Shown: piece after piece, positions 18,410-26,084 of the stretch
Layout: every line of letters begins with the position of its first letter
Position numbering within the stretch: position 1 is the first letter of the stretch
Origin: Streptomyces aureocirculatus
GTDB lineage: Bacteria; Actinomycetota; Actinomycetes; Streptomycetales; Streptomycetaceae
Direction: 5' to 3'
Assembly (NCBI RefSeq): GCF_000720475.1
Contig: NZ_JOAP01000032.1
Coordinates: forward strand, 62,001 to 126,000
DNA length: 64,000 bases
The notes under the pieces: generated by a model
Database searches by the model: none
Told to the model about the DNA's origin: nothing
The model's input: the letters and a program-made list of their open reading frames with translations, nothing else
Translations under genes and position numbers: made by a program

Positions 18410-19738
18410 TCACCTCTGGCGGGCGGCAGGGGCGGAGCAGCAGCCGTCCGACTGCTGTTCCGTCTGCTCCGGCTCGTCGAAGAGACCCGCACCGCCGCAC
18501 ACGCCGGTTTCGGGGAGGGTGAGCTCGACGCGCTCGGCCGCCTCCTGGTCACCGGCGAGGGCGGCGGAGATGGAGCGGACCTGTTCGTAGCCGGTCAGGG
18601 CCAGGAAGGTGGGGGCACGGCCGTAGGACTTCATGCCGACCAGGTAGAGGTCCTTCTCCGGGTGGGACAGTTCGTTCACCCCGTGGGGGTAGACGGTGCC
18701 GCAGGAGTGCACGTTGGGGTCGATGAGCGGGGCGAGGGCGGTCGGGGCCTGGAGACGCTCGTCGAGGCCGAGGCGGACCTCGGACAGGAAGCTCAGGTCG
18801 GGGCGGAACCCGGTGAGGACGATGACCTCGTCGACCGGGTTCGGACGGCGGCCGTCCTCGGCGACGAGCACGAGCCGGTCACCCTCCTGCTCGATCCCCT
18901 CGGTGCGGAAGCCGGTCACCGCGGACGCGTGCCCGTCCTCCACGGCGGCCTTGGCCCGCTGACCCAGCGCGCCGCGCGCCGGGAGCTGGTCGGCCTCGCC
19001 GCCGCCGAAGGTGTCGGCGCCGATCCCGCGGCGCAGGATCCACACGGCGTGCGTGCCCGGCTCCTCCTTCGCCAGGTCGGCGAGGTGGGCCAGGGCCGTG
19101 AAGGCGGAGGCGCCGGAGCCTACGACGGCGGTGCGCTTGCCGGCGTAGCGGGCGCGGACGGCCGGGTCCTTGAGGTCCGGAACCTGGTACGAGACGTGGT
19201 CGGCGGCGGCGCTCTCACCGAGGGCGGGCAGGCCGTTCGCACCGAGCGGCGACGGCGTGGACCAGGTGCCGGACGCGTCGATGACGGCGCGTGCGCTGAT
19301 CCGTTCCTCACCGCCGTCCGCGGTACGGACGTGGACGGCCAAGGGCTGCGCGGTGCGGTCGGCGTCGACGATCCGGTCCCTGCCCGCGCGGGCCACGCCG
19401 GTCACCGTCGCCCCGTAGCGCACCCTGCGGCCGAGGATGTCGGCCAGCGGCTGGAGGTAGCGCTCGGCCCAGTCGCCGCCCGTCGGGTAGGCCGCCCCGT
19501 CCGGTCGCACCCAGCCGGTCGGGGCCAGAAGCTTCTCCGCGGCCGGGTCGACGACCTCGCTCCAGGGGGAGAACAGGCGGACGTGCGACCACTCCCGCAC
19601 GGCGGTGCCCGCGGTCGGCCCTGCCTCCAGGACCAGTGGTTCGAGACCCCGCCCGGCTAGGTGGGCGGCGGCGGCCAGACCGACAGGTCCGGCACCGATG
19701 ACCACGACGGGCAACTGATCGGTGGTGGGCGCGCTCAC
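18410..19738 (-). CDS. ArsO-like FAD/NAD(P)-dependent oxidoreductase
   Basis: 442 residues from the GTG at 19738, which has AAAGGGGA seven bases upstream; the longer reading to 19792 has no site. The N-terminal FAD Rossmann motif is VVVIGAGPVGLAAAAHL, the NADPH motif is TAVVGSGASAFTALAHL, and VIVLTGFRPDLSFL closes the fold, as in flavin monooxygenase-like proteins. Streptomyces arsenic operons are known to carry a flavin monooxygenase-like ArsO, and this gene faces arsR across shared operators. The C-terminal tail has Cys residues (GVCGG, DGCCSAP) that could bind As(III). The chemical role of this group is not settled. Confidence 0.75.
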   Translation of the reverse strand: MSAPTTDQLPVVVIGAGPVGLAAAAHLAGRGLEPLVLEAGPTAGTAVREWSHVRLFSPWSEVVDPAAEKLLAPTGWVRPDGAAYPTGGDWAERYLQPLADILGRRVRYGATVTGVARAGRDRIVDADRTAQPLAVHVRTADGGEERISARAVIDASGTWSTPSPLGANGLPALGESAAADHVSYQVPDLKDPAVRARYAGKRTAVVGSGASAFTALAHLADLAKEEPGTHAVWILRRGIGADTFGGGEADQLPARGALGQRAKAAVEDGHASAVTGFRTEGIEQEGDRLVLVAEDGRRPNPVDEVIVLTGFRPDLSFLSEVRLGLDERLQAPTALAPLIDPNVHSCGTVYPHGVNELSHPEKDLYLVGMKSYGRAPTFLALTGYEQVRSISAALAGDQEAAERVELTLPETGVCGGAGLFDEPEQTEQQSDGCCSAPAARQR

Positions 19739-19807
19739 GGGATTCCCCTTTGTTTCGACGTCTGTCGATGTCTTGCGTGGCCACCATGCCACCTGATTCG
19801 ATGAGCG

Positions 19808-19828
19808 TCAACATAGATGGATATCGAA
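19808..19828. promoter_or_regulatory. ArsR-type operator, copy 1
   Basis: A 21-bp element beginning TCAACATAGATG and ending TCGAA that recurs 65 bp downstream with 19 of 21 matches. It lies between the divergent ArsO-like and arsR genes, 70 bp from the former start, and would control leftward transcription if ArsR binds it. Confidence 0.55.
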
Positions 19829-19872
19829 GTCGTGAGCGCTCCGGTGGCCCTGGGGCGTTGGTTCGACGTGTG

Positions 19873-19893
19873 TCAACATAGATGCATGTCGAA
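19873..19893. promoter_or_regulatory. ArsR-type operator, copy 2 (overlaps arsR start)
   Basis: Second copy of the element (begins TCAACATAGATGCATG). The arsR ATG at 19886 lies inside it. It also sits in a 10-bp inverted repeat with one mismatch, GTTCGACGTG at 19861-19870 and CATGTCGAAC at 19885-19894. No ribosome site precedes the ATG, so the arsR transcript may be leaderless and autorepressed. Confidence 0.55.
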
Positions 19894-20251
19894 CACCAGG
19901 GTGCTGCCGCTGTTGGAAGCCGATGCCGCCGGGGCCGTGGAGCCGTGCTGCCCGCCGCTGACCGAGCGCCCGTTCACCGCGGGCGAGGCGGAGCGGGCGG
20001 CGCCGATGTTCAAGGCGCTCGGGGACCCGGTCCGGCTGCGGCTGTTCTCGGCGGTGGCCTCGCACGAGGGCGGCGAGGCGTGCGTGTGCGACATCTCCGA
20101 CGTCGGGGTGTCGCAGCCGACCGTCTCGCACCACCTGAAGAAGCTCAAGGAGGCGGGCCTCCTCACCTCCGAGCGGCGCGGGACCTGGGTGTACTACCGG
20201 GTGGAGCCGTCGGTCCTCGCGGCGATGGGCCGACTTCTCGCCATCCGCTGA
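19886..20251 (+). CDS. arsR: ArsR family arsenic-responsive repressor
   Basis: 121 residues from the ATG at 19886; upstream in-frame codons run through the operator. Winged-helix core with FKALGDPVRLRLFSAVAS, the metal-binding ACVCDISD (equivalent of ELCVCDL) at the recognition helix entrance and VSQPTVSHHLKKLKEAGLL. Additional Cys residues in EPCCPP near the N-terminus could join the As(III) site. It should repress itself and the divergent ArsO-like gene until arsenite binds. Confidence 0.93.
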   Translation: MSNTRVLPLLEADAAGAVEPCCPPLTERPFTAGEAERAAPMFKALGDPVRLRLFSAVASHEGGEACVCDISDVGVSQPTVSHHLKKLKEAGLLTSERRGTWVYYRVEPSVLAAMGRLLAIR

Positions 20252-20321
20252 GCCGGCGCCACCGCCGGAGCCGCACGGGTGGAGCTGCATGGGTGAGCAC
20301 TTGGCCGCCGCCCATGACCAC

Positions 20322-20375
20322 CACGTCGATGTGCCGCGTCATGTCGATGTGCCGCGTCACGTCGATGTGTCACGT
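20322..20375. repeat. Three 18-bp tandem repeats ending at the acr3 stop codon
   Basis: Copies at 20322-20339, 20340-20357 and 20358-20375 with core GTCGATGTGCCGCGT; copies 1 and 2 differ by one base, copy 3 by two. They fill half of the space between convergent arsR and acr3 and reach the last base of the acr3 stop. No stem-loop terminator with a T-run was seen. Confidence 0.8.
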
Positions 20376-21472
20376 CACGGAGCCGGTCGGTCGGCGGCCG
20401 CGAACTTCTTCCGCCAGGCCAGGGACACGTAGACCAACGCCACCAGGACCGGTACCTCGATCAACGGGCCGACGACGCCCGACAGGGCCTGGCCCGAGGT
20501 CACGCCGAAGGTGGCGATGGCGACGGCGATGGCCAGCTCGAAGTTGTTGCCCGCGGCGGTGAAGGCGAGGGTGGCGGTGCGGTCGTAGGCGAGTCCGATG
20601 GCCTTGCCGAGGGCGAACGTGCCGAACCACATCACCGCGAAGTACACCAGCAGTGGCAGCGCGATGCGGGCGACGTCCAGCGGCTGCGAGGTGATCGTCT
20701 TTCCTTGGAGGGCGAAGAGGATGACGATGGTGAACAGCAGCCCGTACAGGGCCCACGGGCCGATCTTCGGGAGGAAGTCCCTCTCATACTTCTCGCGGCC
20801 CAGCTTCTGCTCCCCGATGCGGCGGGTGAGGAAGCCCGCCAGGAGGGGCACCCCGAGGAAGATGACGACGTTCAGGGCGATCTTCCACATGGAGATGTCG
20901 AGGTGCTCGCTGTCGCCGAGGCCGAGCCAGTCGGGCAGCAGGTCGAGGTAGAACCAGCCGAGCAGGCCGAACGCCAGAACCTGGAAGACCGAGTTGAGGG
21001 CGACCAGGACGGCGGCGGCCTCGCGGTCACCGCACGCGAGGTCGTTCCAGATGATGACCATGGCGATACAGCGAGCCAGGCCGACGATGATCAGGCCGGT
21101 GCGGTACTCGGGCAGGTCGGCCAGGAAGATCCAGGCCAGCGCGAACATGAGCGCCGGACCGAGCACCCAGTTGACGACCAGCGAGGAGATCATGAGCTTG
21201 CGGTCGCCGGTGACGGCGTCCAGCTTGTCGTAGCGGACCTTCGCGAGGACCGGATACATCATGATCAGCAGGCCGAGCGCGATCGGGAGGGAGATGCCGC
21301 CCAGTTCGACCTTGGCGAGAGCGTCGTCGAGGCCGGGGACGAGCCTGCCGAGCCCCAGGCCGACGGCCATGGCGATGAGGATCCAAGCGGCCAGGAAGCG
21401 GTCGAGCGTCGACAGCTTCTGGACGACCGACGGCTCCTCGGTGGTGGTCGTGGGTGCTTCGGTGCGGGTCAC
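20375..21472 (-). CDS. acr3: ACR3 family arsenite efflux permease
   Basis: 365 residues from the GTG at 21472, which overlaps the upstream arsR2 stop as GTGA; ORF further upstream is a shadow of arsR2. About ten transmembrane segments with ACR3 landmarks: MMYPVLAKVRYDKL, VVNWVLGPALMFALAWIF, ARCIAMVIIWNDLACGD (the conserved Cys) and AAGNNFELAIAVAIATFG. The pump exports As(III) made by ArsC, driven by the membrane potential. Co-translated with its own ArsR. Confidence 0.96.
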   Translation of the reverse strand: MTRTEAPTTTTEEPSVVQKLSTLDRFLAAWILIAMAVGLGLGRLVPGLDDALAKVELGGISLPIALGLLIMMYPVLAKVRYDKLDAVTGDRKLMISSLVVNWVLGPALMFALAWIFLADLPEYRTGLIIVGLARCIAMVIIWNDLACGDREAAAVLVALNSVFQVLAFGLLGWFYLDLLPDWLGLGDSEHLDISMWKIALNVVIFLGVPLLAGFLTRRIGEQKLGREKYERDFLPKIGPWALYGLLFTIVILFALQGKTITSQPLDVARIALPLLVYFAVMWFGTFALGKAIGLAYDRTATLAFTAAGNNFELAIAVAIATFGVTSGQALSGVVGPLIEVPVLVALVYVSLAWRKKFAAADRPAP

Positions 21473-21777
21473 GGGCAGGCCCTCTTGTTGTCGGCGGCGG
21501 TACGAGCGGTCTCGGCCAGGTCGGCGAACTGGCCCGCGAGCGAGGCGATGACATCCGGCCGCAGCTTGTAGTAGGTGAACCGGCCGCACGGCTCGGTCTC
21601 GACGACCCCGGCCTCCCGCAGGACTCTCAGGTGGTTGGAGAGATTCGTCTGCCGGGCGCCTGTCTCCTCCACCAGGTGGGTGGTGCACAGCGTCTCGCGG
21701 GCCAGCAGGGTCACGATCTTGAGTCTCAGGGGATCGGCCAGGACCCGGATCAGTTCAGTCTCGACTGATGTCAGCAT
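21469..21777 (-). CDS. arsR: Second ArsR family repressor, cotranscribed with acr3
   Basis: 102 residues, compact winged-helix protein: RVLADPLRLKIVTLLARE, then ETLCTTHLVEETGARQTNLSNH with one Cys where the other ArsR has CVC, and VVETEPCGRFTYYKL. The metal site therefore differs from that of the arsR at 19886, perhaps pairing the Cys of TLCTT with that of EPCGR. It is first gene of the acr3 operon and divergent from arsC. Confidence 0.92.
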   Translation of the reverse strand: MLTSVETELIRVLADPLRLKIVTLLARETLCTTHLVEETGARQTNLSNHLRVLREAGVVETEPCGRFTYYKLRPDVIASLAGQFADLAETARTAADNKRACP

Positions 21778-21811
21778 GGGCTGATACTCTCACATCAGTG
21801 GTCGCTGACGC

Positions 21812-21842
21812 CATCAGGTGCTGATGTCATTCGCACCTGATG
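21812..21842. promoter_or_regulatory. Operator dyad between arsR2-acr3 and arsC
   Basis: CATCAGGTG at 21812-21820 and CACCTGATG at 21834-21842 form a perfect 9-bp inverted repeat, with CTGATG directly after the left arm and further CATCAG/CTGATA matches toward the arsR2 start (21781-21798). The clustered dyads in a 93-bp divergent spacer fit a repressor site for the second ArsR. The sequence differs from the operators of the first arsR. Confidence 0.6.
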
Positions 21843-21870
21843 CTTCCTTGAGTCGAGAGAGAATCCACTG

Positions 21871-22284
21871 ATGCCCGAGAAGCCCTCCGTGCTGTTCGTC
21901 TGTGTCCACAACGCGGGTCGTTCCCAGATGGCCGCCGCGTGGCTGAGCCATCTGGCCGCGGACCGTGTCGAGGTCCGCTCCGCCGGTTCCGCCCCCGCGG
22001 GTCAGGTCAACCCGGCCGCCGTCGAGGCCATGCGTGAGGTCGGCATCGACATCTCCGCCGAGACCCCGAAGATCCTCACCGTGGACGCGGTCGAGGAGTC
22101 GGACGTCTGCATCACCATGGGCTGCGGCGACACCTGTCCCGTCTTCCCCGGCAAGCGGTACCTGGACTGGGAGCTGGACGACCCCGCCGGTCAGGGCGTC
22201 GAGGCGGTGCGTCCGATCCGTGATGAGATCAAGAGGCGTGTGGAGGGGCTCGTCGCGGAGATCGCGCCCGAGCCCACGGTGTGA
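21871..22284 (+). CDS. arsC: Arsenate reductase, thioredoxin-coupled low-molecular-weight phosphatase type
   Basis: 137 residues. The P-loop VCVHNAGRSQM gives nucleophile Cys11 and Arg17 (CX5R); the redox cysteines are in DVCITMGCGDTCP (Cys80, Cys85, Cys89), and DWELDDPAGQ contains the general-acid Asp region. This class reduces arsenate to arsenite using thioredoxin. Divergent from the arsR2-acr3 operon, so detoxification and export share a control region. The 3' end is embedded in tandem repeats. Confidence 0.96.
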   Translation: MPEKPSVLFVCVHNAGRSQMAAAWLSHLAADRVEVRSAGSAPAGQVNPAAVEAMREVGIDISAETPKILTVDAVEESDVCITMGCGDTCPVFPGKRYLDWELDDPAGQGVEAVRPIRDEIKRRVEGLVAEIAPEPTV

Positions 22285-22344
22285 GAGGAAGCGCCGGAGC
22301 CCACGGTGTGAGAGTAAGCACCGGAGTCCACGGTGTGAGAGGGG
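22264..22344. repeat. Three 27-bp tandem repeats containing the arsC stop codon
   Basis: Copies at 22264-22290, 22291-22317 and 22318-22344 share the core GAGCCCACGGTGTGAGAG with a few changes. The first copy encodes the arsC C-terminus PEPTV plus stop; each later copy repeats that stop. Period is a multiple of three, so the copies would all read in frame. Confidence 0.85.
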
Positions 22345-22449
22345 CCGAGGGAGCGCGCGGAAGCACACGGCATCGCGGGGCGAACGAATCACCCGGGTGC
22401 CGGGCCCCGCGGTAGCGGGGGAGCAGGCCGTCGCCCCCAGACTTGGGGC

Positions 22450-23262
22450 ATGAATCCAAGGCGAAGGGCCGTACTGGCCGGGCTGTTGGCCGCGGGGACG
22501 GCACCCTGCGTCCCGGGGCGCGCGGCGGCAGCAGAGCCCCGGCCCGCTGCTGAGGCAGGGCTCCGGCCCGGCACGGCGGTGGGGCCCCGGCCTGCCGTGG
22601 TGGCAGAGCCCAGACCCCCCGCCGCACTGCTCGGCAAGGAGATCCGCCGACTGCCCACCACCCGCAAGGTGGTCGCGCTCACCTTCAACGCGGCTTGGAA
22701 CGAGAGCGGCGTCGACACGGTCCTCACCGAGCTGCGGCGCCGCCGGATCGCGGCGACCTTCTTCCCGACCGGCGCGTTCGCCGAGGCCCGCCCCGCAGTT
22801 GTACGGGCCATGGGCGCCGCGCACGGCCTGGGCAACCACTCCTACAGCCACCCGTACTTCGACTCCCTGAGCACCCGGGAGCGGCAGCGGGAGGTGCGGC
22901 GCGCCGACTCCGCGATCCGTACCGCGGCGGGCACCGAGCCACTGCCGTTCTTCCGTTTCCCCTACAGCTCGACCACCCAGGCCTCGATCGCCGACGTCAA
23001 CGCCCTCGGCTACGCGGCGATCGAGTTCACCGCCGACACCAACGGCTACCTCGGCCCCAACCGCGGCATGACCGTCGACCGCGTCGTCGAACGCGCCCGC
23101 GCCGCGCTCGCACCGGGAGCGATCATCCAGATGCACGTGGGCAGCCCCGGCGCCGGCCCCGTCCTGGACGCGGAAGCACTGCCGCGCATCGTGGACGAAG
23201 TCGGCAGGGCGGGCTATCGGGTCGTGGACCTGCGGGACTTCCTCGACCCGGGGACGACGTGA
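22450..23262 (+). CDS. Secreted polysaccharide deacetylase-like (NodB fold) protein with altered catalytic motif
   Basis: 270 residues with a signal peptide (NPRRRAVLAGLLAAGTAPCVPGRAAAA), a Pro/Gly-rich spacer, then a NodB fold from about residue 60: VVALTFNAAWNESG, ATFFPTGAFAEA, GNHSYSHPYFDSLS, FFRFPYSS and HVGSPGAG. The usual TFDD motif reads TFNA, so the catalytic-base Asp and first metal Asp are Asn and Ala, whereas the metal histidines of HSYSHP remain. Family members remove acetyl groups from chitin or peptidoglycan; activity here is uncertain. GCCCC/GGGGC arms at 22433-22449 form a hairpin abutting the ATG. Confidence 0.8.
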   Translation: MNPRRRAVLAGLLAAGTAPCVPGRAAAAEPRPAAEAGLRPGTAVGPRPAVVAEPRPPAALLGKEIRRLPTTRKVVALTFNAAWNESGVDTVLTELRRRRIAATFFPTGAFAEARPAVVRAMGAAHGLGNHSYSHPYFDSLSTRERQREVRRADSAIRTAAGTEPLPFFRFPYSSTTQASIADVNALGYAAIEFTADTNGYLGPNRGMTVDRVVERARAALAPGAIIQMHVGSPGAGPVLDAEALPRIVDEVGRAGYRVVDLRDFLDPGTT

Positions 23263-23385
23263 GGACGTGTCAGCCCCGTGGAAGACATGTCAGCCCCGTA
23301 TCAGGGACCTCCGCGAGAGTACGCCGATGGAGCACAGCCGGTGCTCCGATGAGCGGTTCTCGATGTGTGCGGAGGTGGGGGCGGC

Positions 23386-23856
23386 ATGGCAGGCAGGGGT
23401 GCCGTACGAAGACCAGGACGAGGCGGACGCGTCGCGCGGTTGCTGCGTGGGTGTGTGATCCCAGGGGTGTTCTGCGCTCTCGCGGGGGTGCTGGTGCCGC
23501 CGGGGCAGGCCGCGGCGGCCGAGGCCGCGGAGTGCAGGCTGCGTCCTGACGAGCAGCACATCGACTGGACCGGGCGGAGGTACACCGGGGATCTCCTGTG
23601 CGAGGTGGAGCCGGGGCACATCAGGCTCCAGTCGCGGTCCACCAGTTCGGTGATCGGGACGATGCTCTACTCACCCGCCTGGTTCGTCTGTTGGAAGCAG
23701 GGCAGCAGCTACCCCGGTACCGACCTGTGGTACCTCACCCAGGGCGACCAGGTGGTGGCCACACCGGCGGCGAAGGCGTGGGGCTATATGCCGGCCACGT
23801 CGGTGAAGGCGCCCGAACATCCCTTCCCCGGCCTCGCGAAGTGCCCGTGGACATGA
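23386..23856 (+). CDS. Small secreted protein of unknown family (twin 1)
   Basis: 156 residues from the ATG at 23386, which has GGAGG ten bases upstream. A basic N-terminus and hydrophobic segment (GCVIPGVFCALAGVLVPPGQAAAA) form a signal peptide; the mature part is about 110 residues with four Cys (ECRLR, LLCEVE, FVCWK, KCPWT). The second half aligns with the next gene product: SPAWFVCW, WYLTQGDQV, WGYMPA and the ending CPWT. Its stop overlaps the next ATG. No family recognised; the Cys pattern suggests disulfides in a secreted domain. Confidence 0.75.
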   Translation: MAGRGAVRRPGRGGRVARLLRGCVIPGVFCALAGVLVPPGQAAAAEAAECRLRPDEQHIDWTGRRYTGDLLCEVEPGHIRLQSRSTSSVIGTMLYSPAWFVCWKQGSSYPGTDLWYLTQGDQVVATPAAKAWGYMPATSVKAPEHPFPGLAKCPWT

Positions 23857-24455
23857 CCGCGAACAGGGAAGCGGCCAGTGCCGGGGACGTGACTGCCACC
23901 AAGGGCGTCAGGGGTGTGACGGGTGTGACGGGTTCGGCCGATGCGGAGGGTGTGACGGCAGGGCGGAGGAGGCCGCACGGCGGAGGCCGTTCCGTATGGC
24001 GGCGGACCGCTTCCGTCTCCTTATGGCTGCGGACCGCCTCCGTCGCGACGGTACTGGGGATTCTGGCCGTCGGTGCCGGTCTCGCCGCTCCCGCGCAGGC
24101 GGCAGGGAGAGCGGCCACATGTGAGTTGCGTGAGGGCATCCAACTGCGTGACGCCATCGGCAATGTGTTCACCAAGGCGCTGTACTGCGACAACCTGCCC
24201 TCGGACGTGTATGCCCGAGCCGACTTCGCCTCGCCCGTCACCGGCTGGCTGAAGATGTCGCCGTCGTGGTTCCCCTGCTTCACCACCGGTCCCGCGGACA
24301 CCCAGGGCGACAAGACCTGGTACTACACCCAAGGCGACCAGGTGGGCACGATGCCCAAGATCAAGGGGTGGGGAGTCGTCCCCGCGGAAGTCGTGCAGTT
24401 GCCGGCGGGTACCCCGCGTCCTTTCCCCAACTTGCCCCGGTGCCCGTGGTTCTAG
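23853..24455 (+). CDS. Small secreted protein of unknown family (twin 2)
   Basis: 200 residues from the ATG at 23853 (ATGA overlap with twin 1). The first 90 residues are a long basic, Thr/Gly-rich leader ending in a hydrophobic signal (VATVLGILAVGAGLAAPAQAAG), unusually long for secretion. The mature part has four Cys in the same order as twin 1 (TCELR, YCDN, FPCF, RCPWF) and shared blocks SPSWFPCF, WYYTQGDQV, WGVVPA and PFPNLPRCPW. An adjacent tandem duplication with divergence is the simplest origin. Confidence 0.78.
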   Translation: MTANREAASAGDVTATKGVRGVTGVTGSADAEGVTAGRRRPHGGGRSVWRRTASVSLWLRTASVATVLGILAVGAGLAAPAQAAGRAATCELREGIQLRDAIGNVFTKALYCDNLPSDVYARADFASPVTGWLKMSPSWFPCFTTGPADTQGDKTWYYTQGDQVGTMPKIKGWGVVPAEVVQLPAGTPRPFPNLPRCPWF

Positions 24456-24527
24456 CGCTTGCCCCGGTGTCCGTGGTTCCAGATCCCCGCATCCCGCAAA
24501 CCGGATCCAGGAACGGAGAGCTTTGTC

Positions 24528-24935
24528 ATGCCCCATGAGCCCACGGTGGCGTCCGAGAGCCGCACGGCCCGGCGCACACCGCTTCGACTGACCCGCGGGC
24601 GTACGGCCGTCGGGGCGCTGCTCGGCGCCGTGGTCCTTGCCGCCGCGCCGACGGCGTCCTCCGCGAACGCCACGGACCGCTCCGCCGCAGCGACGACGGA
24701 GTGGCGTCTGTGCATGTACCTGGGCGGCCATCCGACATTGAAGAAGGGGGACACCGGTGAGGCGGTGCGTCACCTTCAGTGCGTTCTCAACGAGGTCTAC
24801 CGCTACCAGACCGTCCCGGTGAACGGTTCCTTCGAGGTCATCACCGAAGCGTCCGTCAAGCATCTCCAGCAGCAGTTCAGCCTGCCGGGCACCGGTGTCG
24901 TGGACGCGGCGACGTGGACCGCCCTGCACCCGTAG
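24528..24935 (+). CDS. Secreted peptidoglycan-binding domain protein
   Basis: 135 residues from the ATG at 24528 with GGAG 9 bases upstream. Signal peptide (GALLGAVVLAAAPTASSANA), then a single PG_binding_1-like domain: LKKGDTGEAVRHLQCVLN, SFEVITEASVKHLQQQFSLPGTGVVDAATWTAL. There is no catalytic domain. Domains of this type tether secreted proteins to the cell wall. It lies between the twin genes and the ricin-type lectin gene, all on one strand with short gaps. Confidence 0.85.
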   Translation: MPHEPTVASESRTARRTPLRLTRGRTAVGALLGAVVLAAAPTASSANATDRSAAATTEWRLCMYLGGHPTLKKGDTGEAVRHLQCVLNEVYRYQTVPVNGSFEVITEASVKHLQQQFSLPGTGVVDAATWTALHP

Positions 24936-24966
24936 CACGCGTGCTTCTCACAGAGAGACTTTCGGG

Positions 24967-26007
24967 ATGAATACACAGGCCAGTGCCCGACGGTACCGGC
25001 GAAGCGCGGGGTGGTCACCAGGGAAGGCGGCCGCCTTCGCCGTGACCTCGATCTGTACGGTGATCTGCGCGGTGTTCGCCGCGGCGCTGAGCCTGCCCGC
25101 GCACGCCTCGGCTCAGGCCCGCACCCCGGCCGCCTCCGCCGCGCAGGTGGTGAACATCGTCAACACCCACAGCAAGCTGTGCGTGGAAACTCCCACGCCG
25201 GCCCTCGGTCAGCCGGTGCGTCAGGGACGCTGCTTCGGCAAGCCCGCCGCCCGCTGGTATTTGCAGGCCTCGGGCGCGGGCGCCGGTGCGGTCAACATCG
25301 TCAGTGCGGTCAGCGGCACCTGCGTCGGGGTGGAGGACGCGAGCCCCGAAGCCGGGGCGGCGCTCCGGCTCGCCGAGTGCGGCAGCGGTCCCTCCGTGAG
25401 CTTCCGGATCGTGCCCATCGGGGAGGGGGTCGGCTTCCAGACCATGACGTCCACCTCGCCCAAGTGTCTGGAGGTGACCGAGTCCTCGACCGCCGACGGT
25501 GCGGCGCTGCGACAGTGGGAGTGCAATCAGCAGCCCGGTTCGCTCTTCGCTCAGCAGCAGCCGCCCCGGCAGTGGGGCACCACGCTCGTCAACACCAACA
25601 GCGGCAAGTGTCTGAGCATCCTCGACCAGAGCGGCGCGGACGGCGCCAGGGCGGTCCAGCGCACCTGTGCGGGCGCCACCGACCAGCGCTGGCAGGTCGT
25701 CGAACTGGGCGACGGCAAGGTCGCCGTGGTCAACGACAACAGCGGCAAATGCCTGGCCATCAGCAACGGAAGCCTGGACAACGGCGCCAACGCCAACCAG
25801 TTCTCCTGCGACGGCTACCGGTTCCACACCTGGGCGATGACGCCGGAGGGCCCGCCGGAGAACAGCACCTGTACGCTCGCCAATCTGCGGAGCGGTAAGT
25901 ACCTCGGTATCCGTGGCCAGAGCAAGGACGACGGGGCCCAGGCGGAGCAGTGGGACCGTACGGCGAACACGGATCAGGTGTGGCGGATGACGCCGTTGCC
26001 GAAGTAG
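24967..26007 (+). CDS. Secreted ricin-type beta-trefoil (RICIN) lectin-like protein
   Basis: 346 residues from the ATG at 24967. A signal segment (AAAFAVTSICTVICAVFAAALS) is followed by repeated QxW-type trefoil units: NTHSKLCVETP, AVSGTCVGVED, STSPKCLEVTE, NTNSGKCLSILDQSGADGA, NDNSGKCLAISNGS and LRSGKYLGIRGQ, each ending in W- or F-containing strands such as TDQRWQVV. At least two beta-trefoil domains fit. There is no attached enzyme, so it is probably a carbohydrate-binding protein. Last gene before the 42-bp palindrome. Confidence 0.88.
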   Translation: MNTQASARRYRRSAGWSPGKAAAFAVTSICTVICAVFAAALSLPAHASAQARTPAASAAQVVNIVNTHSKLCVETPTPALGQPVRQGRCFGKPAARWYLQASGAGAGAVNIVSAVSGTCVGVEDASPEAGAALRLAECGSGPSVSFRIVPIGEGVGFQTMTSTSPKCLEVTESSTADGAALRQWECNQQPGSLFAQQQPPRQWGTTLVNTNSGKCLSILDQSGADGARAVQRTCAGATDQRWQVVELGDGKVAVVNDNSGKCLAISNGSLDNGANANQFSCDGYRFHTWAMTPEGPPENSTCTLANLRSGKYLGIRGQSKDDGAQAEQWDRTANTDQVWRMTPLPK

Positions 26008-26028
26008 TGGTTCGTCGGCATGACTGAA

Positions 26029-26070
26029 GAGGGTGGCTCTCGACCACGATCGTGGTCGAGAGCCACCCTC
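26029..26070. terminator. 42-bp perfect palindrome, bidirectional terminator
   Basis: Two 21-base arms, GAGGGTGGCTCTCGACCACG plus A and its exact complement, meet without a spacer. It sits 22 bp after the lectin stop and 15 bp before the stop of the convergent DtxR-type gene, so it can fold at the 3' end of both transcripts. No T-run is present, which is common for actinobacterial terminators. Confidence 0.9.
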
Positions 26071-26084
26071 GCGCCGCTCAGCGC

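Noticed and set aside
20322..22344. Possible CRISPR-like repeats near the arsenic genes
   Set aside because: The 18-bp and 27-bp units are directly tandem without spacers and number only three; no cas genes are present.
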